From Shinisaurus crocodilurus (taxonomy: Eukaryota > Chordata > Lepidosauria > Squamata > Shinisauridae): a stretch of 64,000 bases of DNA. Positions within the stretch are counted from its first letter, which is position 1, and each line of letters opens with the position of its first letter. The position numbers and the translations under genes are program-made. Below are positions 47,901-60,135 of the stretch, one piece after another. Under the pieces are notes generated by a model that made no database searches, was not told where the DNA came from, and was given only the letters and a program-made list of their open reading frames with translations. The stretch spans positions 10,225,042 through 10,289,041 of the forward strand of contig CM037885.1 of NCBI GenBank assembly GCA_021292165.1. The letters are read 5' to 3'.

Positions 47901-50900
47901 ATCCGCACTCCCCACTGCAGGGTTTCCCAGAAGGCCATGCTTCCCCCCCCCCATTGTTTAGTAGTTTCCTGGCTTTTATGCAGCTTTTTTTCCTGCCATT
48001 CTAAGTTGAAATGCCTTTCCTAAGGCTTAGTTACCGGAATTAAGAGCTTTAAGGTAACATATGTTGGTATTTTGGCCGTGTCCCATTTTGCCGTCAGACC
48101 CGCCCACCACTGGATTGCAGCTTCCAAGAGTTCCTCCATAGTTGGGGTCATTAGTTACATCAGAAGTCGGGGGATCAGAACACACCATTTCAGCTCGGGA
48201 TGGGTTTCAGGGAGCATCTCCCCCATAAGGGCTGTTATCTCCGAACGTGTGGGATGGCTGAGGCTGTATCCATATGTCTCTTTAACCATATCACATGCAT
48301 GTACTGAATTATTAGCTGCTGCTCCTCATCCCCCCCCCCCCCCCGGAAAAGACTTATAATAGAAGCGTAGTTTTTGCAGCAATTTGCCCTAAGGCAGATG
48401 TTCCTTCGGGGGGGGGGGTCCTTTTAGGCCCATAAGTGGGATGTTGGGCTTCACCCAGTACTTTCTGGCTGTGAGGAGCAGGTCCTTAAGCTAGCGTTGG
48501 AGGCAAGTAGGTGTAATGTTATGCATTCTTATCCTTCCAGTGCACCGCACTTAACGTTATAATTGTATGTAATTTGAAAATTAAAAAGAAAAGAAAAGAA
48601 AAAATTGCCCTGCAGCAAGGCGTGTCTTCTTAACTCGGTTTTAAAGGGTTTTTTAAGTGCTCGGTGGGGTTGACCAGCAGGGCTGGTGCGCCTGCATGTG
48701 TTTTCCAGGAATTAGAACCAGCAAGGAGGAACATGGGAAAGTGTTCAGCATTACCAGTGTGGTACGCTTTCGGGTGGAACGCAAGGACCACAGCAGCATT
48801 GTGACGTGTGAGGCCACCCACCCCGCGTTGCGCGGGCAGCGGAAGCAGACGCAGTACGTGCTAGATGTACAGTGTAAGTGACTGCAGGGGCCTTGCCGGC
48901 GGGGCAGAAGCAGTGGCGGCGGGAGGGATCGAGGGATAGTGCCGTGCTGCATTATGCGCTCTGCTGTGCGCTCACCCCCACCCCTTGGATGGGGTGGCCG
49001 CAGTTTACTGTGCTATGGGCCCCTGGGTCAAATACCGCTTCTGGAAGAATTGGCGCCTGACTCCCCAGATGTCAAGGCAAGAGGCAAAAAGGGAGATTTG
49101 ACTCCGGAGATAAGCCTTTGTTACTGGGCCGCTTTTCCAGAAAGGGACGAGGCTGTGGCTCAGTGGCAGAGCACCTACTTTGCATGCAGAAGGCTCCAGG
49201 TTCGATCCCCGGCATCTCTACGTAGGGCTGGGAAAATTCCTGCCTGAAGCCCTGGAGAGCCACTGCCAGTCCATGTTGGGCTAGATCAGTGTTTCTCAAC
49301 CTTGGGTCCCCAGATGTTTTTGGCCTACAACTCCCAGCATGCCCCAGCCAGCATAGCTGACTGGGGCATGCTGGGAGTTGTAGGCCAAAAACATCTGGGG
49401 CCCAAGGTTGAGAAACACTGGGCTAGATGAACCAAGGGTCTGACTTGGTGTAGTGCCAGCTTCCTGTGTCAGGCTGCCCCCCTCCCCCCACCGCCCATGC
49501 GCTGCCCTGCACAGCTCTCTGGCAAAACTAGCTGTTGCCCAAGGTGGAGTAGAGGCTAAGATGAGCTACACCATTGCTGGGGAATGTGTGACCCTCCCGA
49601 TTGTTAGTGGACTGCAACTCCCCATCAGCACTAGCTAGCGCAGCCAATGGTGAGGGATGATGGGAGTTGAAGGCCAAGAACAGTCTGGATGGCTACACGT
49701 TCCCCATCCCAGTTAGGCTCAATGAGAAGGTTGAATTCTGGGTTACTGTTCCACTGCATGCTGCGTGTGTGTCGTATTTTTGAATGTTCCCCCGTGTTGA
49801 TATTAGTTCTTGGTTTATGATTTTACAGTGTTTTATTTGGCTGTTCTTTTCTCTGCTTTGGGAGTGGCAGCTGATAAGCAGTTTATTATTTATTTATTTA
49901 TTTATTTGGAAATAAATCCTGCCTTTTTGCCTGCCAACCGGCCTCCCAAGGCAGCTGATGAGAAGTGAAAATTAATACACGATAAACATAAAAAGATTTA
50001 GAAAAAAGAAAAAAGGCATTGATGACGAAGTCTTCAAGGGGACAATGATGTAAAAGGGCCACTCCCCAGGCCTTAGATGCCATTGGTTTAGAAATCTTGT
50101 CAATAAATAAATAAAAGTTCCCCACGTGCAGTATGCTAGCACATTAGAAAGAAGACTGAACATACTCCTTTCTCTGATGTGCTAGTTTTATTACATACAG
50201 GGAAGTGGGAGAGAATTTAAATCTCTCTCTCCCAGCACGCACACGCAGGCACACACGCCCTGTAGTGGCATGGCCCAGAATTCCAAACATAAGAGCCCAC
50301 GAATAGTCCCTGCTGCATCAGACTAAGGACCCATTTAGTCTGGTATCCTATTTTCCACAGTGGCCAACCAGATGCCTCTGGGAAGTTCCCAAGCAGTATA
50401 TGAGGACATTCGCCCTCTCCCACTGTTTTCCAGCCATTGGTATGCAGAGGCATGCTGCCTCTGATCCTAGAAGTAGCATATAGCCATCATGACAAGTATC
50501 CATTGATAGCCTGATCCTCTGTTCTACTATGTAATGCCGCTCTAAACCAAACCCGGGTAGTTTTAAAAACCAAGTTAGTAAAACCTTGGCGCAGGGGCCC
50601 TATTCAGGACTAGCGTCAAGGTTAGGTATGGTCGGGCACCTGCCGAGGGCCCACACCCCAGCAGGGGTCCACGGTCAAGAGCCTCCTGGAGTTGCTCCTC
50701 CTTTCCAACCTGCTTCTCACTCTGGCCCGGACAATGGTGGTGGTGAGAAGCAGGAGCAATAGACGCTACTGCCTATTTGCTCCCTGGCTCTCTGCTTGTC
50801 AAGCGAGCAAGTTTTAGCAATGATGAGAAAAGAGGAGGAGAAGCAAGAGCAGCTGGTGACTGTGGCGGTGGGAAGGTGGACTCACTAGGCCTGTCTGCAC

Positions 50901-53900
50901 AATCACGGCGGGGGTGGGGAATAAGGCTTATTTCCCCCTCCGTGATCATGCAAACCCGGTCACCGAGGGAGGGGGCCTGTGGAGGGTGTCTTGCCCAAGA
51001 GCCCTGAAAAACCAGGAGTCAGTGCTGGCCCTACTCAGTAGTGGGCCTACCTAGATCTGGAGTGCTCCGTTTTATATAATGGAATATGGAAAGAGCAGGC
51101 TACCCAATCTTTTCAGCAGGCTATCAGAAATATTCAGTTTGCTTGAACATTTCAGTGCAAATGAATAAATCTAGTTTTGTAGCAACTGTAGATTTTTATT
51201 AATATTGTATTTACTTTTAATTCGTGGATGATACAAAAGATACAGGGAAATATTCCCAGCATTCCTTCCCATTCCCAATCTTGCTTCCCTTCTCTAGTGA
51301 GGTGGCCCTTAGGAAGGAAAAGATAGGGATGTAAAAAAACAACAACATTTATACATCGGTTAAAACCTTAATTTGAAGATTGCAATCACTCACAGATCTG
51401 AAGGAAGCACTGTTTTTCATCGTTAGGGTCGTAAATTGTCCACCCCTGCTTGAGAAGTAAAGTTGTTTTTGTCTGTGGGCTGCTTTGTGACCTCCTGTTT
51501 ATTCCGTCTCTTTCCACCCTGTCTCCCCAGACTCGCCCACAGCAAGGATCCATCCTCCCCAAGGGGTGATGCGGGAAGGAGACACTTTAGTTCTGACTTG
51601 TGCCGTCAATGGTAACCCACTGTGAGTACTTCCACAGGATGGGGAAAGACATAATTAGAATGGTTGGTTGCTGGGAGCAGGAGACATTTTGCATAGATAT
51701 CCACGCAGGGTCTGAGATTTATTTTTGTTGTTATGCTTTGAAGGGGTAGCATATGGTCACGGCTGTGTATATCCTGCCCTTTAAAAAGACAAATGGATTA
51801 AAAGTCCAAATTTGGCTGCAGGAAAAGCTGAATTTTGTGATCCAAACCAATGCTGCAGATCAAGCATTTTTCTACGGTTGTCACCTGAATGTATGGATTA
51901 TTTGACTGACTCTGCATCAATCTGCATATTACTAAAAACAATCATACCTGTACTCTGTAATCATCATCTGAGGCCCTCCTTTGAGTGCCTCCTCTGAGGG
52001 AGGTTCGGAGGATGGCAACATCCTTCTTGGTGATGGCCCCCCGATTGTGGTACGCTCTCCCCGGTAAGACTTGTCTGGCACCAACATCATCATCCTTTCA
52101 GTGCCAGGTTGAGACTTTCCTCTACTCTCAGGCATTTGACAGCATATGATAGGGTTTTTTTTAATGGGTCCTGGAATTTGTATTGTTGATTGTTTAAAAA
52201 TTGGTTTTATGTTTTTGTATGGTTTTAGATTATGCTACCATATTGTATTCTTAGTGTTTTAATCTTTGTAAAACACCCAGGAACCTTCCGCTCTTGGCCG
52301 GTATAGAAATGTGATGAATGAATGAATGAATTCAAGAGCCCACCCACCACCGAAGACTCTCTTGCTCCAAAGGTTTCCTGTAGGGGATGGCATTTGAACC
52401 CCAGCAGCAGTTTTCCTGCGTACAGCCCCTCAAACCAACCCCTATGTCAGAAGTGGGCAGAAGATAGATTACCAGATGTTTTGGACTTCAGCTCCCAGCA
52501 TTCCTGACCATTGGCCATACTGGCAGGGGCTTCTGGGAGTTGAAGGCCAAAACATATGGAGAGCTACCTTCTGCCTACCCCTGTGGCCTCTGCAAACCAA
52601 AAGAGACTGACTGGGTTCAAACAACATGATAACCCACACTCAAGGGTTGAGTGTGGGTTGTCGTTGAACCGTGGGTTGTTCTTGAAACGTGGGTTATCAT
52701 GTTGTCTAAACCCAGCTGCGCTAACAAGCCATGGCTTGTTAGCCACGAACAACCCGTGAAGAGAACCCATGGTTTGTTGTTGGGTTATGAACTGTGGGTT
52801 GTTCACTATGGTTTGTTATCTCGGCTGCATTCAGACAACACGGTAACCCATGTTTCAACAGCAACCCACAGTTCAATGACACACTCAACCCATACTCAAC
52901 CTCTGAGTGTGGGTTATCGTGTTGTCTGAACCCAGCCAATGTCTCCATTGGTTTGCATTGGGGGTTGCCAGGACCCTCCAGCCTTTGTTGGAGCGGCCCT
53001 CTGCTGCCTTCAGTGCTATTTTTTGGTAGAAAGGTGGGGTATAAATCAAATCAATCATCATCATCATCCATACCCCTTCCCCACATTGTGTATGTGTTCG
53101 TCTTTTAGTCCTGGGGGACAGGGAAGGGATAGCAACCAGCAGAGGGCTGGGGTTGTGAGCAGACTCAAAATGTGTGTGGGGGGGGGGCGGCGGCAGGGAA
53201 TGTGCCATGGGAGTGGTGCCTGCCCCAATTCTACTCTCAACAACTTGAGCAGGGGCACTCATATAGTTGAGCACCCCTGCTCAAATTCTCGCCCCAGCCC
53301 TAGTCATGAGTGCACGCATGGTGTCTTGGAACAAGGATGGGCAGACTTTAGGCTTGCAGGATCTTTTTCCATCTATTTTTTACCAGCTCCCCAAAGTCCA
53401 CCAACTGAAGCCAGGTGCAAAATAATGGCATTGGGGGCAGAGCTAGGCGCACAATGCAGGTTTGGGGAATGAAGCCAGTTCCCTATTGCACCTTAAGAGC
53501 CACTCACTGGGATGACCTGCATATAAAAATACAAAACCAATTGATTCAAAGTAAAAATCAACCTGTCTGCCCAAGTCCGCCACAGGAACATTTTCTTACC
53601 AATTTTTAAATCTGGATTACCCCATAAAGTCAGTTTAGCATGAGAAAATGGGTCAAACTGTAATTGACGAGATATAATACACCACACCTCTCTAACTGCC
53701 ATAAATGTAGGAGTCGCCCTATCCGTTGTAGTGTAGCGAGACCCTAATGCCATCCATTTGGAGAATGGATCCAGACATAAGGATTCCAAAACTGACCAAG
53801 GTGGATAATCTAATCTAAGGAGAAAAGACCAGAATTTAGAACTAGTCAGCAAATAAACCCTATAATATAATATAATATAATATAATATAATATAATATAA

Positions 53901-56900
53901 TCAGGAGATCCAGGTTCTAGTCCCTGCTCAGCCATGAAACTCACTGGGTGACTTTGGGCCAGTCACTGACTCTCAGCCTAACCTACCTCACAGGGTTGTT
54001 GTGAGGATAAAAACGGAGAGGAGGATGAGGATTATGTAAGCCACCTTGGGTTCCTTGCAGGAAAAAAGGCGGGGTATAAATATAATAAATAAATAAATAT
54101 AATATAATATAATGTAAGGCAAGATCTGGAAAGCCAAACCCACCTTCTTTAGTTGAAAGTTGCATCCTTCTCAAAGAAATTCGTGGAGGTGAGGAACCCC
54201 AGAAAAATTTGCGAAACAAAGCATTAAGTTTTTGAAAATAGTTGCCAGGTATAAATAGAGGAATCCCATGTAAAACATATACAGTCCTAGGTATAATATT
54301 AATCTTAAGTGTATTAACCTTACAGCCATCTGTCAGGGATGCTTTGACTTGGATTCCTGCATGGAGCAGGGGGTTGGACTCAATGGCCTTATAGGCCCCT
54401 TCCAACTCTACTATTCTATGATTCTATGATTAAATCTACATCTGAGTTACTACAGTTCACGGGTTCTACCAGCCTAATCTGGGGGTTGTGAGCCTTTTTG
54501 CTGTTGCTATTAAAGAATTGGGAGCTGGAAATGCTTACTGATCTAGTACAACTCCATCCAACAATCTGGTTTTTTATTTGTTTATTTTATTTAATCAATT
54601 TCTAAACCCCTTAGGGCACAATCCTATGGCCGCTAGATGGTGTCTAGACAGCCGTAGGAAAGGCCAGAGTTCCAGCCCCGACCTCAGAAACATGTTCTGA
54701 GGTTGGAGCTGGAACTCCAACTTCGGAGCACCCTTCCTCCACCCTCACAGCTAGTATAGCTCTTTCCGCGCCAGCTACGGCGCCGAAGTCGGAAGACCAA
54801 CTTCGGAGCCTGCGCTGGGTGGGTGTTCCGGGGGGTGAGGAGGGGAGGACTGAAGTTCCACTGGGATATGAAATCGTCCGTCTAAGTATTTTGTGGAGCG
54901 GGAGAAGCGCAGAAGCAACCTTCACCTCCGTGCTCCTTCTGTCCTTGATTGGATGCCCGTAATCCTCCAAGTTTGGAGGGTAACGGGCAGCAACATTGGA
55001 TGGCGCTGCCCCTGTATCTGAAAAGGCATCTCGAAGTGGTTTACATTACAAGATTAAAATACAAAACATCCTCATTTAAAATCAGAAAATACAAAACATC
55101 ATTAGTTAAAACATTTAAAATAAAAAAAACCCCTAACAATTAACGAAGTAGATCCCGATCTAGCTTCTGACCAGCCTTTCCTTCAGCAGCAGTATGTGTG
55201 TTTGTGTGTTTGGGGAATGAAATATAGGCTGGAGACAGATGATAGTTTGCTCTGAGAATGTCAGTTTGGAAGAGGGAGCGCCGCTTGTGGTATGTACACA
55301 CTCATGCCACTTCCCCCTCCAGTAATCAGGTTTGGCGTGTTTTTGTGTAATTTTCAAAGATGCTCGAAACCTGCTTGACCAAGGGCAACAGCTTGACAAA
55401 AGGGATGTGCTCCGACTCTGTGGGAAACAAAGCCTCCCACAAACCTCATTCATTCCTCTTAGAAACGCTTGTCCGTCACCAGCCTCTGACTTTGTGCTGG
55501 ACGGATGAAAAGGAGGAGAGGGGGTTCTTGTCCTGTGAACAGTTGTCGTAGCGGAGGACATTTTGGCAGCTTCTCTTTTTCTTGCCGTGCGGTGACAAAG
55601 CGGCACCTGCTGAAACCTCCCATCTTGCCCAACTCCTCAGGATCCTGTGGCCCCGTCCTCAATTTGTTGCATCCCTTCGCCATGCAGGCTGGGCAAATTG
55701 TCCTTGCCTCTCTGTAGCTCTCTCCCTGACCGGCCTGACGGATGGATACAATTCCCGAGCGGAGTTATTACCCGAGCGCCCCTTGATCCAGCCGCCCGGC
55801 TCTGTGTCCCATCCATCACTGGCTGTGGCAGCACTTGCCGCAAATAACCTTGAAGGGAAGGGAAGCCGTTGCGGGGGGGGGGGGGGCAGGCAGGCAGGCA
55901 GGGAGGGTGCGGTGGCACGTGTGCAGCCAGCAGGGGGCACCAGAGATGGGGGTTAGGCTGAGAGGAATACGGCTTAACCCTGGCTGTCCTGACTTCCGTC
56001 CCTAGCCCCACGGATATCAAATGGAGCCGAGCAAACGACTCATTGCCTGAGCGGGCCCTGATAGAGGGCGAAGTGCTGACCATCTCCAGCCTCAGCATGC
56101 TGGATAACGGCACCTACTCATGCCAGGTGGCCAACAAGCACGGCCGCTCGTCGGACCAGTATGTCCTGGTGGTTTATGGTAAGCAAGCGAAGCCCCCGGG
56201 CCCTCTGCCGTTTTCCTGGTTTTCACCCTCAGCTCTGCCCGTGCCCCCAAATCTCCCCATAGCTCAGCCTAGAACACGCCGGTCGCTGTCCTCCTGACGG
56301 GACTCCGTTCGAAGCCTCGCACTCGCGAACAGCAGGCGAGCAATGACATCTGTTTCTGGACTGCGCCACTTTGGAATAGGGAACATCGGAAGCTGCCTGA
56401 TACCGAGTCAGACCATGGGTCCATCTAGCCCAATATTTTCGACACAGACTGGCAGCGGCTCCCCAGGGTTTCAGGCAGGATTCTTTCCAAGCCCTACCTG
56501 GAGAGGGCGGGGATCGAACCTGGGACCTTCGGCATGCAAAGCATGTGCTCTGTCACCCTGAGCTCTGGTCCCTCCCTACAGCACGTGGTCTTCCAAGGCA
56601 GTCCACCCATCCAAGTACTAACCAGGCCCGACCCTGCTTAGCTTCCAAGATCAGACGAGATCAGGCTGTTCAGATGTTGGGGGGGAATCACATGATGGAA
56701 TGCTCCCCTGTACTTCCCCCCCCCCAATTTTATTTTTTTTTAAAAAATAAAGCTTGCACATGGAAAACTAGCATGGCACGGAAAATGCTGGGCTAAAACC
56801 TTTCTGCCTGACATACAGTTTTCTATGTTCAGGTGGTAATTCCATCATGTTAGCTCTCGGTTATAGTCAGCTGTTTGCGAGTCCCAGACCCCCAGGACCA

Positions 56901-59851
56901 TACCCTTCCCCTCGATGTCCAGATTGGGGGGGGAGGAGGGTTTATCTTGAGCCCTAAAGTGGGTAGAGAGCACATGTTCTGCATGCAGAAGGTCCCAGGT
57001 TCAATCCCCGGAAAGAATTCTTTTTGAAACCCTGGAGAGCCATCGCTGCCAGTCAGTGTTTGCAGTACTGGGCTAGTTGCACTCCGTATACGGCAGCGTC
57101 TTATGTAGTGTCTGTTCACTAACTAAGGGCGCAAACCTGTGCATGTATGCTGGCTGGGGCATGCTGGGAGTTGCAGGACTTTTTTCTGTCTACACATGCA
57201 CATAATTGCGCCCCAAGGTGCTTGATTTCCCCCTGCTAGGATGACAGCCAGAAAGAGGGTAGGCTGTGCCCCTTCGCATCCCTCCCCACAACACACATGC
57301 ACATTAAACCACCCGCCCTTGTCTCCTGCAGACCCCGGGGCTGTCGTGGAGGCCCAGACTTCGGTGCCCTACGCCATCGTTGGGGGGCATCCTGGCACTC
57401 CTTGTCTTCCTCGTCATCTGTGTGCTTATAGTCATGGTGTGGTGCTCCATCCGGCAGAAAGGTCAGTTGACAGGGGCCCGGCAATGGCAGGATGTGGGGC
57501 AGGAGGGAGGAACGAACGCAGGATGGGTGGCGGGGAGGCACCGGCTATAAATGGGAACGCCGGATCTCTGCGTGGCTGTGTTCTCTCAGCACTGATCGCA
57601 GAAACCGCCCCGCCCCGCAGCGCAGGCTCCTTCAGAAGCTTGGCTTTCCTTTTCTCATGTTTGCATGTGTGTGGTTTTTAAAGAGCTTATTTCTAGCCTT
57701 CAGGATTAAAATGATGAAAGGTGGGAGATTGGGTGGGTTTTGGCGTGAAGCTTCCTGCAACGGGGCAAATACTTGGTTACTTTGAACCAGCCTCTCCCAA
57801 CGTCTTCCTTCAGGTCTCCCCTTGAAACATCGAGGGAAGACGTCACATTTGCCTGCTAACCACTCACTGCCAGGTGTGGGTTTTTGGGGAGGGGGCTCTT
57901 GAGCAAGACCCCCCTTGATGAGCCCTCCTCCTCCTCGCTGTTTACTCACTTACTCTCCTCCTCCGAGCCTAATCTTTACCACCACCCATAGGAAGGAGGA
58001 GAAGCAGGCATCTCCTCTTTCACTTCGCTCATGTCGCTGGTCGGAGAGGGCTGGTGAGTGTCCAGTGACGACAAGGAGGTGGGCCCCCTGCCAGGGCTTG
58101 GGCATCAGCAGGTGCCCGATGATACCAAGCCCTGGTGCCAGCTATGTAACCACCAGGCCAGCATGGCAATAAGTCTAGTTGGGAGGCATTTGTGAATAAA
58201 TACAGGTTCAACCTTACCTGCGCAAGTTAGTCATGAGTATTTGAAGCCACTGCAAACTCTTTAGAGGTGCATACAGAAGATGGCTTCATCGGGAAGTTCT
58301 GCTTTTAACCACCCTGCAATGCTCACAGTCCCGAGTGCTTAAAGGCTGGATTTCTTTCAGTGGAAGGACCGACAACCTGGTCTTCTGCGTGGGTTCAATG
58401 CTAAGGGGGTAGCGGGTGCTGGGGCGGGCCTTCTCCGAGGTCCCCAGCGCCTCGCCTTAGCCCAGAACAAAGGGATAACTTATAGCCACAAAAGTATCTT
58501 TTAGAAAACAAGTTTATTTACAAAATTACCTTCACAAACTCAGACCCACACCAACAATACAGCTTATCAGTACGGTACAAAGTAGCAAGCAAAAACCTCA
58601 AGGACAACGTGATTTCAGGGCTCTCAGCTAGTTAGTTTAGCTCGGGTCCCGGCAGAGGCCCGGTCAACCACACGCTGCTAGCTGGGTTCCCGGCGGAGGC
58701 CCGGTCTACCCAAGCGGCTAGCTGGGTTCCCGGCGGGGCCTGGTCTACCCAAGTGGCTAGCTGGGTTCCCGGCGGAGGCCCGATCTACCCAAGCGGCTAG
58801 CTGGGTTCCCGGCGGGGCCCGGTCTACCCAAGCGGCTAGCTGGGTTCCCGGCGGAGGCCCGGTCTACCCAAGCGGTTAGCTGGGTTCCTGGTGGAGGCCT
58901 GGTCTACCCAAGCGGCTAGCTGGGTTCCCGGCGGGGCCCGGTCTACCCAAGCGGCTTGTGAGTGATTTCAGCTTGGTTTCCCGGGGGTCCGGTCAACCCA
59001 AGCGGCCAGTGATTTCAGCTTGGTTTCCCGGGGGTCCGGTCAACCCAAGCGGCCAGTGATTTCAGCTTGGTTTCCCGGGGGTCCGGTCAACCCAAGCGGC
59101 CAGTGAGTTCAGCTTGGTTTCCCGGGGTTGCTGATCCTTTGTTCCCTTACCCCAGGCATGGGCAAGATTGCTGATCAGGTCCAGAGAAAAGTTCCCTTGT
59201 GCAGGGTGTTTTATACCTTGGTGTTTCAGGTAGCCCTTCCCTCCGTGATCAGGTGGGTTGACACCCTCCCTGAGGGGCGGCCTTTTGGGTCAGGTGGGGT
59301 GACGCCTTCCCCCCGTGGGATGGGGTCTCTTTGAAGCCACTTGCTTAATGGTCCCATCCTATGGTGTTGAGTGGCCATTTCTTAGGGGTGCCGAAGCGTC
59401 TGCCCTGGAGAGGTATTCAAGTCTTATGTAGATGGGGCTGATATGTGAGAGCATTGACAAACCTGGTGATGCTTCCTGCCTTCCCCCCTGGGGTGATTCT
59501 ATGCAGATGTTGTTTGTCCCTTTTGTCATCTGTGGAGACTGGCTGTCTCCCCCCCCCCCCCCGGGTCTCCTTCCCCCCTCCTTGGTGAGTGTGTGTGTGT
59601 CAGGCAGGGGGCTTAGGTTGGCTTTCTCCACACTTTCCCATTCTTGCAGTGCGCCTTATAACAGTCAGTGGAAAGTTCGGATCCCTGTTCTAGAGGGGCA
59701 GCTGTGCTTTCTTTTGTTGCAGCAGAACAGCAACAGTAGTTTTTGTGGTGCCTTAAAGTCTTAACAGATCTATATAGTGGCATACACTTTCATGGACTAG
59801 AGATGCCCCTGCATCTGATGGCGTCATGAACACTCTCGGCCATGAAAGCGT

Positions 59852-59899
<48 letters not shown>

Positions 59900-60099
59900 T
59901 AGTTTCCTCTTTGTAATCCCTATTCCTGATTGTGGCCCGGGGAGTGTTAATAATTTTTAGTTTGTTACCATGGAGCACAAGAGGATGATTTTGCATTTGT
60001 GGCACATGACAGCATTCAAGAACCCAGAGTTGGTGGATTGAATGTGCTGGTGAAAGGCCTGTCAAATTTTATTTGGGAGTGGGGAGGGCGAAGAGAGGG

Positions 60100-60135
<36 letters not shown>

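Larger units (their letters stand above)
48874..51530 (+). other. CADM4: CADM4 intron 5
   Basis: GT...AG. Holds a split tRNA-derived SINE with hAT MITE, a decayed palindrome and a CR1 3' end; 50550-51530 shows nothing I can name. Confidence 0.9.
53495..54320 (-). mobile_element. L1 LINE ORF2 fragment in intron 6, split
   Basis: On the minus strand, 54320-54115 encodes a C-terminal L1 ORF2 block (IIPRTVYVLHGIPLFIPG, RISLRRMQLSTKEGGFGF) and 53860-53495 continues with LWGNPDLKIGKKMFLWRTW. The two parts are separated by a (TATAA)n tract and a Sauria-type SINE (about 53860-54115). The frame is open over each part but the element is 5' and 3' truncated. Confidence 0.8.
51622..56005 (+). other. CADM4: CADM4 intron 6
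   Basis: GT...AG. Holds an L2-like 3' end, palindromes, L1 and Sauria SINE pieces and a CR1 tail. Apart from these, 54440-56005 is moderately GC-rich, with no recognisable feature. Confidence 0.9.

Noticed and set aside
53162..53198. G-rich tract as a functional site
   Set aside because: Simple low-complexity run, one of many in the window.
57241..57681. Frame through exon 8 as an alternative protein
   Set aside because: Produced by the extra G; proline- and histidine-rich nonsense continuing into the intron.
58634..59131. CRISPR-like array
   Set aside because: The units are contiguous minisatellite repeats without unique spacers, in a vertebrate intron.
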